From NCBI GenBank assembly GCA_049324535.1, contig JBMOOG010000014.1, positions 1 to 64,000 on the forward strand: a DNA stretch of 64,000 nucleotides, given 5' to 3'. The translations under genes were made by a program, and so were the position numbers. Each line of letters begins with the position of its first letter. The first letter of the stretch is position 1. The notes beneath the pieces were generated by a model, which saw nothing but the letters and a program-made list of their open reading frames with translations, searched no databases and was not told the origin of the DNA. Below are positions 8,270-17,190 of this stretch, piece by piece. This stretch comes from JBMOOG01 sp049324535. GTDB taxonomy: Bacteria; Pseudomonadota; Alphaproteobacteria; Rhodobacterales; Rhodobacteraceae.

Positions 8270-9148
8270 ATGCGTTTCGGGACGATCCTCGCCGGGCTTA
8301 CCGCAGCAACCTCCATCATCCTCGCCGCCGGCGCCGCACTGGCCCAGGACGGAATCACCGGGCTCGAGACGATCGGGCGGCCGATCGACGGCAAGATGTC
8401 GCTGCAGCCTGCGGCGTCGAACCTCGCCGTCGACCAGCACTGGCTGGACAACTGGCTGCTCTACCTGTGCATTGCGGTCAGCGCGCTGGTCGTTGCGCTT
8501 CTGGCGATCGTGATCCTGCGCTTCAACAGCCGGGCGAACCCGACGCCGGCCCGCTTCACGCACAACACGCCGCTGGAGGTTGCCTGGACGCTGGTTCCCG
8601 TGCTGATCCTCGTGGTGCTCGGGTCGTTCTCGCTGCCGATCCTGTTCAAGCAGCAGGAGATCCCCGCCGGCGACGTGCACATCAAGGCGACCGGCAACCA
8701 GTGGTTCTGGAGCTACGAATACCCCGACGAGAAGATCGCCTTCGATTCGTTCAAGCTCGAGAAGGACCAGCTTGCCGAATACGGCTACGCGCCCGACGAG
8801 TATCTGCTGGCGACCGACAACGCCGTGATCGTGCCGGTCAACAAGGACATCGTCGTCGAGGTGACCGGCTCGGACGTGATCCACGCCTGGACGATCCCCG
8901 CCTTCGCCGTGAAGCAGGACGCGGTGCCCGGGCGCCTCGCGCATCTGTGGTTCCGCCCCGAAAAGGAAGGCGTCTACTTCGGCCAGTGCTCGGTGCTCTG
9001 CGGCAAGGACCACGCCTACATGCCGATCACGGTGAAGGTCGTCAGCCAGGAGGTCTATGACCAGTGGCTCGCCAAGGCCAAGACCGAGTTCTCCGCCGAG
9101 GCCGCGCCCGCGCGCCCCGCCGGCGTTCGCGTGGCCCAGGCCGACTGA
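8270..9148 (+). CDS. ctaC: cytochrome c oxidase subunit II (aa3 type)
   Basis: 292-residue subunit II, which accepts electrons from cytochrome c through the binuclear CuA centre and passes them to heme a. A signal sequence ends about residue 25 (AALA-QDG). Two membrane helices follow (about 61-85 and 103-125), then the periplasmic cupredoxin domain. CuA ligands are visible: H205 in VIHAW, then C240, C244, H248 and M251 in CSVLCGKDHAYM. The aromatic tract NQWFWSYEY is the cytochrome c electron entry patch. It heads a run of oxidase and assembly genes. Subunit I (ctaD) is not here, as is usual for Rhodobacter and Paracoccus relatives. AAGGGAAG upstream is the ribosome site. Confidence 0.97.
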   Translation: MRFGTILAGLTAATSIILAAGAALAQDGITGLETIGRPIDGKMSLQPAASNLAVDQHWLDNWLLYLCIAVSALVVALLAIVILRFNSRANPTPARFTHNTPLEVAWTLVPVLILVVLGSFSLPILFKQQEIPAGDVHIKATGNQWFWSYEYPDEKIAFDSFKLEKDQLAEYGYAPDEYLLATDNAVIVPVNKDIVVEVTGSDVIHAWTIPAFAVKQDAVPGRLAHLWFRPEKEGVYFGQCSVLCGKDHAYMPITVKVVSQEVYDQWLAKAKTEFSAEAAPARPAGVRVAQAD

Positions 9149-9196
9149 CGAGACCGCGTGCCGTGGCCCTCGGGCCCGGCACTGGGGAGGACCGCA

Positions 9197-10129
9197 ATGA
9201 CCGACGCAACCGCGATCGACCACAGCCAGGAGGCGCAGTTCGGCGACTACGTGGCGCTTCTCAAGCCGCGGGTCATGTCGCTCGTCGTCTTCACGGCCTT
9301 CGTCGGGCTGATGGTGGCGCCGACGCCCGTTCACCCGTTCGTCGCCTTCACGTCGATCCTGTTCATCGCTCTGGGCGGCGGAGCGTCGGGCGCACTGAAC
9401 ATGTGGTACGAGGCCGACATCGACGCCGCGATGCGCCGCACCCGCAACCGGCCGATTCCGGCCGGCCGGGTCGGCGCGGGCGAGGCGCTCGGGCTCGGTC
9501 TGGCGCTGTCGGGACTGTCCTGCCTGATGCTCGGGCTGGCGGCGAACTGGTTCGCCGCCGCCTTCCTCGCCTTCACCATCTTCTTCTATGCCGTCGTCTA
9601 CACGATCTGGCTCAAGCGCTCGACGCCGCAGAATATCGTGATCGGCGGCGCCGCCGGGGCCTTCCCGCCCATGATCGGCTGGGCGGTGGCGACGGGCGGC
9701 ATCAGCGTCGAAAGCGTGCTGATGTTTGCGCTGATCTTCCTGTGGACGCCGCCGCACTTCTGGGCGCTGGCTCTGTTCATGAAGGACGACTATTCGAACG
9801 CCGGCGTGCCGATGCTGACCGTGACCCACGGCCGCCGGGTGGCCCGCAACCACATCTTCGCCTACACGCTGATCCTTGCGCCCGCGGCGCTGGGGCTTGG
9901 CCTCACCTCGATCGGCGGCCCGTTCTACATGGCGGTGGCCCTCGTGCTGAACGCGCGGTTCATCCATTGCGCCTCGATCCTGCGCAAGCGGACCGAGGAG
10001 GAGGCGCAGGCCGACAACTACCGGATCGAGAAGTCCTTCTTCCGCTTCTCGCTGATCTACCTCTTCCTGCAGTTCTCCGCCCTTCTGGGCGAGAGGGCGC
10101 TGGGTCTGGCCGGAATGGGAGGCTGGTGA
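9197..10129 (+). CDS. ctaB: protoheme IX farnesyltransferase (heme O synthase)
   Basis: 310-residue UbiA-family membrane enzyme that adds farnesyl to heme B, giving heme O, the precursor of heme A for the aa3 oxidase. The allylic-diphosphate/Mg site is NMWYEADIDAAMRRTRNRP, and a second conserved loop includes FLWTPPHFWALAL and DDYSNAGVPML. About nine membrane segments can be traced. The start at 9197 is preceded by GGGGAGG, whereas the longer reading from 9158 begins in the intergenic space. It is 48 bases after ctaC, and one base separates its stop from the next start. Confidence 0.96.
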   Translation: MTDATAIDHSQEAQFGDYVALLKPRVMSLVVFTAFVGLMVAPTPVHPFVAFTSILFIALGGGASGALNMWYEADIDAAMRRTRNRPIPAGRVGAGEALGLGLALSGLSCLMLGLAANWFAAAFLAFTIFFYAVVYTIWLKRSTPQNIVIGGAAGAFPPMIGWAVATGGISVESVLMFALIFLWTPPHFWALALFMKDDYSNAGVPMLTVTHGRRVARNHIFAYTLILAPAALGLGLTSIGGPFYMAVALVLNARFIHCASILRKRTEEEAQADNYRIEKSFFRFSLIYLFLQFSALLGERALGLAGMGGW

Positions 10130-10130
10130 C

Positions 10131-10313
10131 ATGGCGATCACCCGGGATCACGAACTGCATCTGCGCCGCTGGAGCCGCAACCTCGGGCTCGGGCTCGTTC
10201 TGGCGGCCTTCGTGGGGCTGGTCTTCGGCCTGACGATCGTGAAGGTCACCCATGAGGCGGACCAGCACATCGGCCGCGTGCCGGCGTCTCAGGGCACCGG
10301 GGGGCAGCCATGA
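10131..10313 (+). CDS. small single-span membrane protein of the cox operon
   Basis: A 60-residue protein with a charged N-terminus (MAITRDHELHLRRWSRN), one strong membrane helix (about residues 19-37) and a short polar tail. A small ORF at this spot, between ctaB and ctaG, is a known feature of alphaproteobacterial cox clusters and is often annotated as a cytochrome oxidase assembly or CtaF/CoxF-like protein. It starts one base after the ctaB stop and its stop overlaps the ctaG start (ATGA), so translation is tightly coupled. The function is inferred only from position. Confidence 0.8.
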   Translation: MAITRDHELHLRRWSRNLGLGLVLAAFVGLVFGLTIVKVTHEADQHIGRVPASQGTGGQP

Positions 10314-10909
10314 AGCGGCTCTCGCCCAACCAGCGCATCGCCGCCCGGCTTGTCGGCCTCGTGGTCACGATGGGCGCGCTTTCCTTCGCGGCGGTGCCCT
10401 TCTACGACTGGTTCTGCCGGGTGACGGGCTATGCCGGGACGACCAACGTCGCCGAGCGGGGATCGGACGTCGTCCTCGATGATCTGGTGACCGTCCGCTT
10501 CGACGCCAACGTCGAGCGGGGCATGCCGTGGCAGTTCAAGCCGGTGCAGACCCAGATGACGCTGCGGATCGGCGAGACCGGGCTGGCCTTCTACGAAGCC
10601 TACAACCCGACCGACCGGGTGGTGGCCGGCACCGCAAGCTACAACGTGACGCCGGACCTTGCGGGCTATTACTTCGACAAGATCCAGTGCTTCTGCTTCA
10701 CCGAGCAGGTGCTGAAGCCGGGCGAACGGGTGCTGATGCCGGTCACCTTCTTCGTCGATCCGGCGCTGGTGCAGGACCGCGACGCCGGTCACATCCGCAA
10801 CATCACGCTCTCCTACACCTTCCACGAGACGCCCCTGCCCGAAAAGCAGGCCGCCCTTGCGGAACCCGGCGCTGCGACCGGGACCGCACAAGAGACCATC
10901 AGGAACTGA
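10310..10909 (+). CDS. ctaG: cytochrome c oxidase copper assembly protein CtaG (Cox11)
   Basis: 199-residue Cox11/CtaG, which delivers copper to the CuB site of subunit I from the periplasmic side. A short N-terminal cytoplasmic stretch leads to one membrane helix (about 12-30) and a soluble immunoglobulin-like domain. The copper-binding pair is in IQCFCFTEQ (C127 and C129); another conserved cysteine is C36 in DWFCRVTGY. It overlaps the preceding small ORF by four bases. Length is typical of the family. Confidence 0.96.
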   Translation: MKRLSPNQRIAARLVGLVVTMGALSFAAVPFYDWFCRVTGYAGTTNVAERGSDVVLDDLVTVRFDANVERGMPWQFKPVQTQMTLRIGETGLAFYEAYNPTDRVVAGTASYNVTPDLAGYYFDKIQCFCFTEQVLKPGERVLMPVTFFVDPALVQDRDAGHIRNITLSYTFHETPLPEKQAALAEPGAATGTAQETIRN

Positions 10910-10928
10910 AAGCCACAGGGACACCGAC

Positions 10929-11732
10929 ATGGCGCACGCGAAGAACCACGACTATCACATCCTGGCCCCGTCGATCTGGCCGTTCCTCGGCGCGCTTGGC
11001 GGGTTCATCATGCTGTTCGGGGCGGTCATGTGGATGCATGGCATCACGCACTGGCCGTTCTTCATCGGCCTCGCCCTGGTGCTCTACGTCATGTACGCGT
11101 GGTGGTCGGACGTCATCCACGAAGGTGAGACCGGGGACCACACCCCGGTGGTGCGCATCAGCCTGCGCTACGGGTTCATCCTGTTCATCATGTCCGAGGT
11201 GATGTTCTTCGCGGCGTGGTTCTGGAACTTCTTCAAGAACGCGCTCTACCCGATGAGCGACAACTATCCGGCCGTGGACGGGGTCTGGCCGCCGGCGGGG
11301 ATCGAGACCTTCGACCCCTGGCATCTGCCGCTCATCAACACGCTGATCCTGCTGTGCTCGGGCGCGGCCCTGACCTGGGCGCACCATGCGCTTGCCCATG
11401 AGAACAACCGCCGCGACACCGCCAACGGGCTGATGCTGGCGATCTTCCTCGGCATCTGTTTCACCATCCTTCAGGCCTACGAATACAGCCACGCCGCCTT
11501 CGGCTTTGCGGGGAACGTCTATGGCGCGTCGTTCTTCATGGCGACGGGGTTCCACGGCGCCCATGTGATCATCGGGACGATCTTCATGATCGTCTGCCTG
11601 ATCCGGCTGTGGAAGGGCCAGTTCACCCCCGAGCAGCACGTGGGTTTCGAGGCCGCGGCCTGGTACTGGCACTTCGTGGACGTGGTCTGGCTTTTCCTGT
11701 TCGGGGCGATCTACATCTGGGGCAGCGCCTGA
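10929..11732 (+). CDS. ctaE: cytochrome c oxidase subunit III
   Basis: 267-residue subunit III with seven predicted membrane helices. Typical motifs are HDYHILAPSIWPF at the N-terminus, FILFIMSEVMFFAAWFW with the conserved membrane carboxylate (E in SEVMF), TWAHHAL, and the C-terminal WHFVDVVWLFLF. It stabilises proton uptake and turnover of the aa3 complex. The ATG at 10929 is used since the reading from 10857 lies inside ctaG. A hairpin follows its stop. Confidence 0.97.
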   Translation: MAHAKNHDYHILAPSIWPFLGALGGFIMLFGAVMWMHGITHWPFFIGLALVLYVMYAWWSDVIHEGETGDHTPVVRISLRYGFILFIMSEVMFFAAWFWNFFKNALYPMSDNYPAVDGVWPPAGIETFDPWHLPLINTLILLCSGAALTWAHHALAHENNRRDTANGLMLAIFLGICFTILQAYEYSHAAFGFAGNVYGASFFMATGFHGAHVIIGTIFMIVCLIRLWKGQFTPEQHVGFEAAAWYWHFVDVVWLFLFGAIYIWGSA

Positions 11733-11756
11733 CACAGGCCGGCCCCGGAACAGGCA

Positions 11757-11778
11757 GGCGCGGGGGTGGCCCCGCGCC
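11757..11778 (+). terminator. perfect 9-bp hairpin after ctaE
   Basis: GGCGCGGGG and CCCCGCGCC pair perfectly around the loop GTGG, 24 bases after the ctaE stop and 19 bases before the SURF1 start. Only TT follows, so it may attenuate read-through or stabilise the upstream mRNA rather than fully terminate. Confidence 0.5.
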
Positions 11779-11797
11779 TTCGTCATCGGAGAGCCCC

Positions 11798-12472
11798 ATG
11801 CGGCGCTATCTGTCCGCCCTTGTCCTCGGTCTGGGTGGCATCGCGATCCTGATCTCGCTCGGGGTCTGGCAGGTGCGGCGGCTCGCCTGGAAGGAGGCGA
11901 TCCTGGCGCGGATCGAGGCGACCATAGCCGCCGCGCCGGCGCCCCTGCCGGTCAATCCGGACCCCGAGACGGACCGCTACCGGCCGGTCAGCCTGAGCGG
12001 CCGGACCACCGGCGACGAGCTTCTGGTCCTGTCCGGCCAGAAGCAGGCCGGGCCGGGATACGAGGTGATCGCCGCCTTCGAGACCGCGGACGGGCGGCGC
12101 ATCCTTCTGGACCGGGGATTCCTGCCGGAGGCGGCGCGCGGCGCTGCCCGCCCGCCGGTTCAACTGGCCGCGACGGGCAATCTGCTCTGGCCGCAGGACG
12201 CCGACAGCTATACGCCACCGCCCGACGCCGCGACCGGCCTGTGGTTCGCCCGCGACGTGACGGCGATGGCGGCGAGATTGGGGACCGACCCGGTCATGGT
12301 GGTCCTGCGCGAGCCCGGCGGCGACGGCCAGGGCATCGTCCCGGTTCCGGTCGACACCTCGGGCATTCCCAACGACCACCTGCAGTACGCGATCACCTGG
12401 TTTTCACTCGCCGCGGTCTGGGCGGGGATGACAGCGTATCTTCTGTGGCGTATCAGGCGGGGAACGGTGTGA
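11798..12472 (+). CDS. SURF1-family cytochrome oxidase biogenesis protein
   Basis: 224-residue SURF1 homologue (Shy1), needed for efficient heme a insertion into subunit I in studied relatives. It shows the family plan: N-terminal membrane helix (about 5-25, LGLGGIAILISLGVWQVRRL with the W-Q-x-x-R-x-x-W-K signature continuing to WKE), a soluble domain with RYRPVSLSGR, GYEVIAAFE and LLDRGFLP, and a C-terminal helix following NDHLQYAITWFSLA. The start at 11798 follows GGAGAGCC. It is separated from ctaE by a hairpin and is 19 bases before thrC. Confidence 0.94.
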   Translation: MRRYLSALVLGLGGIAILISLGVWQVRRLAWKEAILARIEATIAAAPAPLPVNPDPETDRYRPVSLSGRTTGDELLVLSGQKQAGPGYEVIAAFETADGRRILLDRGFLPEAARGAARPPVQLAATGNLLWPQDADSYTPPPDAATGLWFARDVTAMAARLGTDPVMVVLREPGGDGQGIVPVPVDTSGIPNDHLQYAITWFSLAAVWAGMTAYLLWRIRRGTV

Positions 12473-12491
12473 CGGGAACGCTAGGGAACTG

Positions 12492-13880
12492 ATGCGCTAC
12501 ATCTCGACGAGGGGCCGGGCACCCGTCCTCGACTTCCATGAGGCGATGCTCACCGGGCTCGCGCGCGACGGCGGGCTTTACGTGCCGCAGGAGATCCCGC
12601 GCCTCGCCCCCGCCGAGATTGCGGCGATGGCCTGCCTGCCCTACGAGGAAGTCGCGCTGCGCGTGATCCGGCCCTTCGTGGGCGACAGCTTCAGCGACGA
12701 GGAGCTCTGCGGCGCGATCGGCCGTGCCTACGCGGGCTTCGGCCATGTTGCGCGGGCGCCGCTGGTGCAGCTCGGGCCGGGGCACTTCCTGCTGGAGCTC
12801 TTCCACGGTCCGACGCTGGCGTTCAAGGACTTCGCCATGCAGCTCATCGGCCAGCTCTTCCAGATCGCGCTGGCGCGGGACGGGCGGCGGATCACCATCG
12901 TCGGCGCGACCTCGGGCGACACGGGATCGGCGGCCATCGAGGCGTTCCGGGGCCTGCCCAACGTGGATGTGTTCATCCTCTTTCCGCACGGTCGGGTGTC
13001 CGAGGTCCAGCGTCGGCAGATGACCACGCCGGTCGAGGCCAACGTCCACGCCCTCGCGCTCGACGGCGACTTCGACGCCTGCCAGGCGCGGCTCAAGGAC
13101 ATGTTCAACGATCACGCCTTCCGCGACCGGGTGGGGCTTGCCGGCGTGAACTCGATCAACTGGGCGCGGGTCCTCGCTCAGATCGTCTACTACTTCAGCG
13201 CGGCCAGCAGCCTCGGCGCGCCGGAACGGCCACTGTCCTTCACGGTGCCGACCGGCAATTTCGGCGATATCTACGCGGGCGCCATCGCGCGTGCCATGGG
13301 TCTGCCGATCGAGCGTCTGATCGTTGCCACAAACCAGAACGACATTCTGCACCGCTGCCTGACGACGGGCCGCTACCATGTCACGGGTGTACGGCCCTCG
13401 ATCAGCCCTTCGATGGATATCCAGGTCTCATCCAATTTCGAGCGGGCGCTCTTCGACGCTTACGGGCGCGACGGGGCGGCGGTGAGCCAGCTCATGGACG
13501 AGCTGCGGACCGCAGGAGAGTTCTCGGTCAGTCAGGGCGCGCTGCAGGCGCTGCGGGGCCTCTTCGCCTCGGGCGCGGCCAGCGAGGCCGAGACCGAGGC
13601 CGAGATCGCGCGCGTGCTGGCCGAGACCGGCGAGGTGATCTGCCCGCACACCGCGGTGGGGGTGAAGGTCGCGCGCGAACACCTCGGCGTCAGCCCGATG
13701 GTCACGCTGGCCACCGCCCACCCGGCCAAGTTCCCGGACGCGGTCGAGGCGGCCACCGGCCGTCGCCCGGCCCTGCCGCCGCGCATGGCGGATCTCTTCG
13801 ACCGGCCCGAGCGGGTGACGCGGGTGGCCGACGACCTTGCGGCGCTCGAGGCGCTCATCGAGAAAAGGCGGCGAACGTGA
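12492..13880 (+). CDS. thrC: threonine synthase
   Basis: 462-residue PLP enzyme turning O-phosphohomoserine into threonine and phosphate. The Schiff-base lysine is K112 in PTLAFKDFAMQ; other marks are GATSGDTGSAA, the NSINWARVLAQIVYY block and SVPTGNFGDI-like TVPTGNFGDI. Length fits the long threonine synthase class of proteobacteria and fungi. Its position after the cytochrome oxidase genes is the usual one in Rhodobacter relatives, with no metabolic link known. It overlaps the M16 peptidase start by four bases. Confidence 0.97.
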   Translation: MRYISTRGRAPVLDFHEAMLTGLARDGGLYVPQEIPRLAPAEIAAMACLPYEEVALRVIRPFVGDSFSDEELCGAIGRAYAGFGHVARAPLVQLGPGHFLLELFHGPTLAFKDFAMQLIGQLFQIALARDGRRITIVGATSGDTGSAAIEAFRGLPNVDVFILFPHGRVSEVQRRQMTTPVEANVHALALDGDFDACQARLKDMFNDHAFRDRVGLAGVNSINWARVLAQIVYYFSAASSLGAPERPLSFTVPTGNFGDIYAGAIARAMGLPIERLIVATNQNDILHRCLTTGRYHVTGVRPSISPSMDIQVSSNFERALFDAYGRDGAAVSQLMDELRTAGEFSVSQGALQALRGLFASGAASEAETEAEIARVLAETGEVICPHTAVGVKVAREHLGVSPMVTLATAHPAKFPDAVEAATGRRPALPPRMADLFDRPERVTRVADDLAALEALIEKRRRT

Positions 13881-15136
13881 AGACGCACCTGACCACGCTG
13901 GCGAACGGCCTGCGGATCGTGACCGAACGGATGCCCGGCCTCGGCTCGGCCTCGATCGGCATCTGGGTCAACGCGGGCGGCCGGCACGAACGCGACGAGC
14001 AGAACGGGATCGCGCATTTTCTCGAGCACATGGCCTTCAAGGGCACCACGCGGCGCAGCGCGCTCCAGATCGCCGAGGAAATCGAGGACGTCGGCGGCTA
14101 CATCAATGCCTACACCTCGCGGGAGATGACGGCCTATTACGCCCGGGTGCTGGAGGCCGATGTCGAACTGGCGGTCGATGTGATCTCCGACATCGTGCTG
14201 AACCCGGTCTTCGATCCCCGCGAGATCGAGGTCGAGCGCCACGTCATCCTCCAGGAGATCGGACAGGCGCTCGACACGCCCGACGACATCATCTTCGACT
14301 GGCTCCAGGAGGCGGCGTTTCCCGATCAGCCGCTCGGCCGCACCATCCTCGGCCCGGCGGAACGTGTCTCGGCCTTCGGGCGGGACGACCTGCGCCGGTT
14401 CGTGGGCGAGCACTACGGTCCGGACCAGATGATCCTGTCGGCCGCGGGTGCGATCGACCACGAAGCGGTCGTGGCGATGGCCGAACGGCATTTCGGCCAT
14501 CTCGCCCCGGTCGGTCAGTTGCGTCAGTCGCAGGCCCGCTGGCAGGGCGGCGAGCGCCGCGAGGTCAAGGATCTCGAGCAGGTCCATTTCGCGCTGGGCT
14601 TCGAAGGCCCGGCCTATCGGGACGCGGATCTCTACACGGCGCAGGTCTACACCACGGCGCTCGGGGGCGGCATGTCCTCGCGCCTCTTCCAGAAAATCCG
14701 CGAGGAGCGGGGCCTGTGCTATTCGATCTTTGCGCAGTCCGGGAGCTACGACGACACCGGAATGATCACCATCTACGCCGGCACCTCGTCGGAAGAGATC
14801 GGCGATCTCTGCGGGCTGACCATCGACGAGCTGAAGCGGGCGGCCGAGGACATGACCGACGCCGAGGTGTCCCGCGCCCGGGCGCAGATGAAGGCCGGGC
14901 TGCTCATGGGGCTGGAAAGCCCCTCGGCCCGCGCCGAACGGATGGCGCGGCATCTTGCGATCTGGGGGCGCGTGCCGACCCTGCGCGAGGCGACCCAGCG
15001 CATCGAGGCCGTGACCACGGCCGACGTGCGCGCCTATGCCGAACGCATGGTCGGCGCCGGATCGGCGCTGGCGCTCTACGGGCCGGTGACGGCCGCCCCC
15101 GACCTTGGCCGCCTGCGCGAGCGGCTTGCCGCCTGA
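13877..15136 (+). CDS. M16 zinc peptidase (mitochondrial processing peptidase beta-like)
   Basis: 419-residue pitrilysin-family peptidase. The inverted zinc motif is HFLEH (H47, E50 catalytic, H51), and the distal ligand E127 is in HVILQEIGQ, 76 residues later as expected. The C-terminal inactive-like half carries the RxxLFxxIREERGLCYSI pattern as SSRLFQKIREERGLCYSIF. The start is a GTG overlapping the thrC stop. Relatives resemble the mitochondrial MPP beta subunit; bacterial substrates are poorly known. It is also one base overlapped with the acetyltransferase gene behind it. Confidence 0.94.
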   Translation: MKTHLTTLANGLRIVTERMPGLGSASIGIWVNAGGRHERDEQNGIAHFLEHMAFKGTTRRSALQIAEEIEDVGGYINAYTSREMTAYYARVLEADVELAVDVISDIVLNPVFDPREIEVERHVILQEIGQALDTPDDIIFDWLQEAAFPDQPLGRTILGPAERVSAFGRDDLRRFVGEHYGPDQMILSAAGAIDHEAVVAMAERHFGHLAPVGQLRQSQARWQGGERREVKDLEQVHFALGFEGPAYRDADLYTAQVYTTALGGGMSSRLFQKIREERGLCYSIFAQSGSYDDTGMITIYAGTSSEEIGDLCGLTIDELKRAAEDMTDAEVSRARAQMKAGLLMGLESPSARAERMARHLAIWGRVPTLREATQRIEAVTTADVRAYAERMVGAGSALALYGPVTAAPDLGRLRERLAA

Positions 15137-15720
15137 TGCTGGTCCGACGGCGCAGGCCAAGGATCGAGACCGAACGCATGACGCTGCGGTTGCCCGAACA
15201 CGGGGATTACCGGAGCTGGGTTGAACTGCGCCAGTCGAGCCGCGGCTTCCTCGAGCCGTGGGAGCCGACCTGGGCCGAGGACCATCTGAGCCGGCGGTCG
15301 TTCTCGAACCGGGTCTACTGGGCGGCCCGGGCCGAATCCCAAGGCACCGCGCTGCCGCTCTTCCTGGTCCGGCGCGAGGATCGGGCGCTGATCGGGGCGG
15401 TGACGCTCGACAACATCCGGCGCGGCCCGGCGCAGGCGGGCACGCTCGGCTACTGGGTGGGCGAGCGCCACGCCCGGCAGGGCTACATGCGCGAGGCGAT
15501 CCGGGCGCTGGTCCACCACGCCTTCACCGAACTCGACCTGAGCCGGATCGAGGCCGCCTGCCTGCCCGAAAACGTCGCCTCGCGCGGGGTTCTGGAAGGG
15601 TCGGGCTTCAAGTATGAAGGCGTCGCGCAGAGCTATCTCCAGATCAACGGGCGCTGGCGCAACCATGTTCTCTACGCCAGTCTGCGCGGGGACCGGCGCG
15701 GGCGCACGGAGACGGGCTGA
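15136..15720 (+). CDS. RimJ/RimL-type GNAT acetyltransferase
   Basis: 194-residue acetyltransferase with the N-terminal recognition segment RIETERMTLRLPEHGD, a FLEPWEPTW region, the acetyl-CoA loop HARQGYMREAIRALV (Q/RxxGxG/A pattern somewhat degenerate) and the C-terminal ENVASRGVLEGSGFKYEG, all typical of ribosomal-protein N-alpha acetyltransferases of the RimJ group. The ATG shares its A with the M16 stop (TGATG). The acceptor could be a ribosomal protein or another N-terminus; sequence does not decide. Confidence 0.9.
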   Translation: MLVRRRRPRIETERMTLRLPEHGDYRSWVELRQSSRGFLEPWEPTWAEDHLSRRSFSNRVYWAARAESQGTALPLFLVRREDRALIGAVTLDNIRRGPAQAGTLGYWVGERHARQGYMREAIRALVHHAFTELDLSRIEAACLPENVASRGVLEGSGFKYEGVAQSYLQINGRWRNHVLYASLRGDRRGRTETG

Positions 15721-15745
15721 GCGCGGGCCCGCGGGCCGGTCGTCG

Positions 15746-15766
15746 GGTATTTGTGCGAAGAAGAAG
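15746..15766 (+). repeat. dispersed extragenic element, copy A
   Basis: GGTATTT-GTG-CGAAGAAGAAG. It matches copies at 25572, 54683 and 54855 and a degenerate copy at 20828. It ends nine bases before the ATG of the FAD oxidase gene, so its purine-rich end may also serve as part of the ribosome site. Confidence 0.7.
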
Positions 15767-15774
15767 AGGGCGCG

Positions 15775-17187
15775 ATGCTGAACAGCGCGGATGCGGCATT
15801 CTGCGAGGCCCTTGCCCGGGCGGTGCCGGGTCTCGACCTGATTGACGCGCCACCGGCCTATCGGGAAGAGCCGCGCGGCCGGTCGCACGGGCGGCCCGGT
15901 CCGCTGGCCCGGCCGCGATCGACCGCCGAGGCGGCGGCCGTGGTGCGGGTCTGTGCCGGGGCGCGGGTGGGCATCCTGCCCTGGGGCGGCGGCACCGGCC
16001 TCGTCGGCGGGCAGGTGATGACCGCGGGCGCCCTGCCGCTGATCGTGTCGATGGAGCGGATGGCCGCGGTGCGCGGGGTCTGGCCCGAGGAGAACGTGAT
16101 CGTCGTCGAGGCGGGCGCGATCCTTGCGGATGTGCACGCGGCCGCCGAGGCGGCGGGCCGCATCTTTCCCCTGACGCTCGCCTCGCAGGGGTCGGCGCGG
16201 ATCGGCGGGCTTTTGTCCACGAACGCCGGCGGGGTCAACGTCCTGCGCTACGGCAACGCGCGCGAACTCTGCCTCGGGATCGAGGCGGTGCTGCCCGATG
16301 GCACGGTGATGGGCGGGCTGAAGCGGCTGCGCAAGGACAACACCGGCTATGACCTGCGCGGGCTGCTGATCGGCGCCGAGGGGACGCTGGGTCTGATCAC
16401 GGCCGCGACGCTGCGGCTCTTTGCGCCGCCGGCCGCGGTCGGGACGGCGATGATCGTCGTCGCCTCGCCCGCGGTGGCGCTGGACCTGCTGCACCGGGTC
16501 GAGGCGCGTCTGCCGGGGGGCGTCCTCGCCTTCGAGCTGATCGCGGGGCAGGGGCTGCGCTTTCTGGACGAGGTGCTGCCCGAGGTGCGCCAGCCTTTCG
16601 CCACGCGGCCGGACTGGACGGTTCTGGTCGAGATCGGCGTGCCCGGCGCCGTCGATCCGGAGGCCGAACTTGCGGCGGTGTTCGAGGTGGCCGCCGAGGA
16701 CGGACTGGCCGAGGACGGGGTGATTGCCGGATCGCAGGCGCAGCGCGCGGATTTCTGGCGTCTGCGCGAGGCGCTGCCCGAGGCCAACCGGCGCATCGGC
16801 GCGATCAGCTCGCACGACATATCCCTGCCGCTCTCGGAGCTTCCGGGCTTCATCGAGGAGGCGGGGCGGGCGCTGGCGGAACTGGGTGATCTGCGCATCA
16901 ACTGCTTCGGCCATGTCGGCGACGGCAACCTGCACTACAACGTCTTCCCGGCACGGGGCCGGACGCGCGCGGATTACGAGGGCCTGCGCGCGCGCATCCA
17001 GGAGACCGTGCACGACCGGGTGGCGCGCCGGGGCGGCAGTTTCAGCGCCGAGCACGGGGTCGGGCGGCTCAAGGTCGGCGATCTGGAACGCTGGGGCGAT
17101 CCGGGGCGGCTGGCCGCGATGCGTGCGATCAAGGCGGCGCTCGACCCGGCGGGCATCATGAACCCCGGCGCGGTGCTGCGCGGCTGA
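15775..17187 (+). CDS. FAD-linked oxidase/dehydrogenase of the GlcD / D-2-hydroxyacid type
   Basis: 470-residue flavoprotein of the VAO family. The N-terminal FAD_binding_4 domain has GILPWGGGTGLVGG, the NAGGVNVLRYGNARELCLG segment and RKDNTGYDLRGLLIGAEGT; the C-terminal FAD-oxidase domain ends in FGHVGDGNLHYNVF (metal/substrate histidine region) and SAEHGVGRLK. Such enzymes oxidise D-lactate, glycolate or D-2-hydroxyglutarate to the oxoacid. The ATG at 15775 is chosen; an upstream in-frame reading would run through the dispersed repeat. No GlcE/GlcF partner is adjacent, so a stand-alone D-2-hydroxyglutarate or D-lactate dehydrogenase is more likely than glycolate oxidase. Confidence 0.9.
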   Translation: MLNSADAAFCEALARAVPGLDLIDAPPAYREEPRGRSHGRPGPLARPRSTAEAAAVVRVCAGARVGILPWGGGTGLVGGQVMTAGALPLIVSMERMAAVRGVWPEENVIVVEAGAILADVHAAAEAAGRIFPLTLASQGSARIGGLLSTNAGGVNVLRYGNARELCLGIEAVLPDGTVMGGLKRLRKDNTGYDLRGLLIGAEGTLGLITAATLRLFAPPAAVGTAMIVVASPAVALDLLHRVEARLPGGVLAFELIAGQGLRFLDEVLPEVRQPFATRPDWTVLVEIGVPGAVDPEAELAAVFEVAAEDGLAEDGVIAGSQAQRADFWRLREALPEANRRIGAISSHDISLPLSELPGFIEEAGRALAELGDLRINCFGHVGDGNLHYNVFPARGRTRADYEGLRARIQETVHDRVARRGGSFSAEHGVGRLKVGDLERWGDPGRLAAMRAIKAALDPAGIMNPGAVLRG

Positions 17188-17190
17188 GCG

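Noticed and set aside
8104..8451. N-terminal extension of tldD to 8451
   Set aside because: It would run through the FNR box and intergenic region; the start at 8103 has a ribosome site and the family N-terminus.
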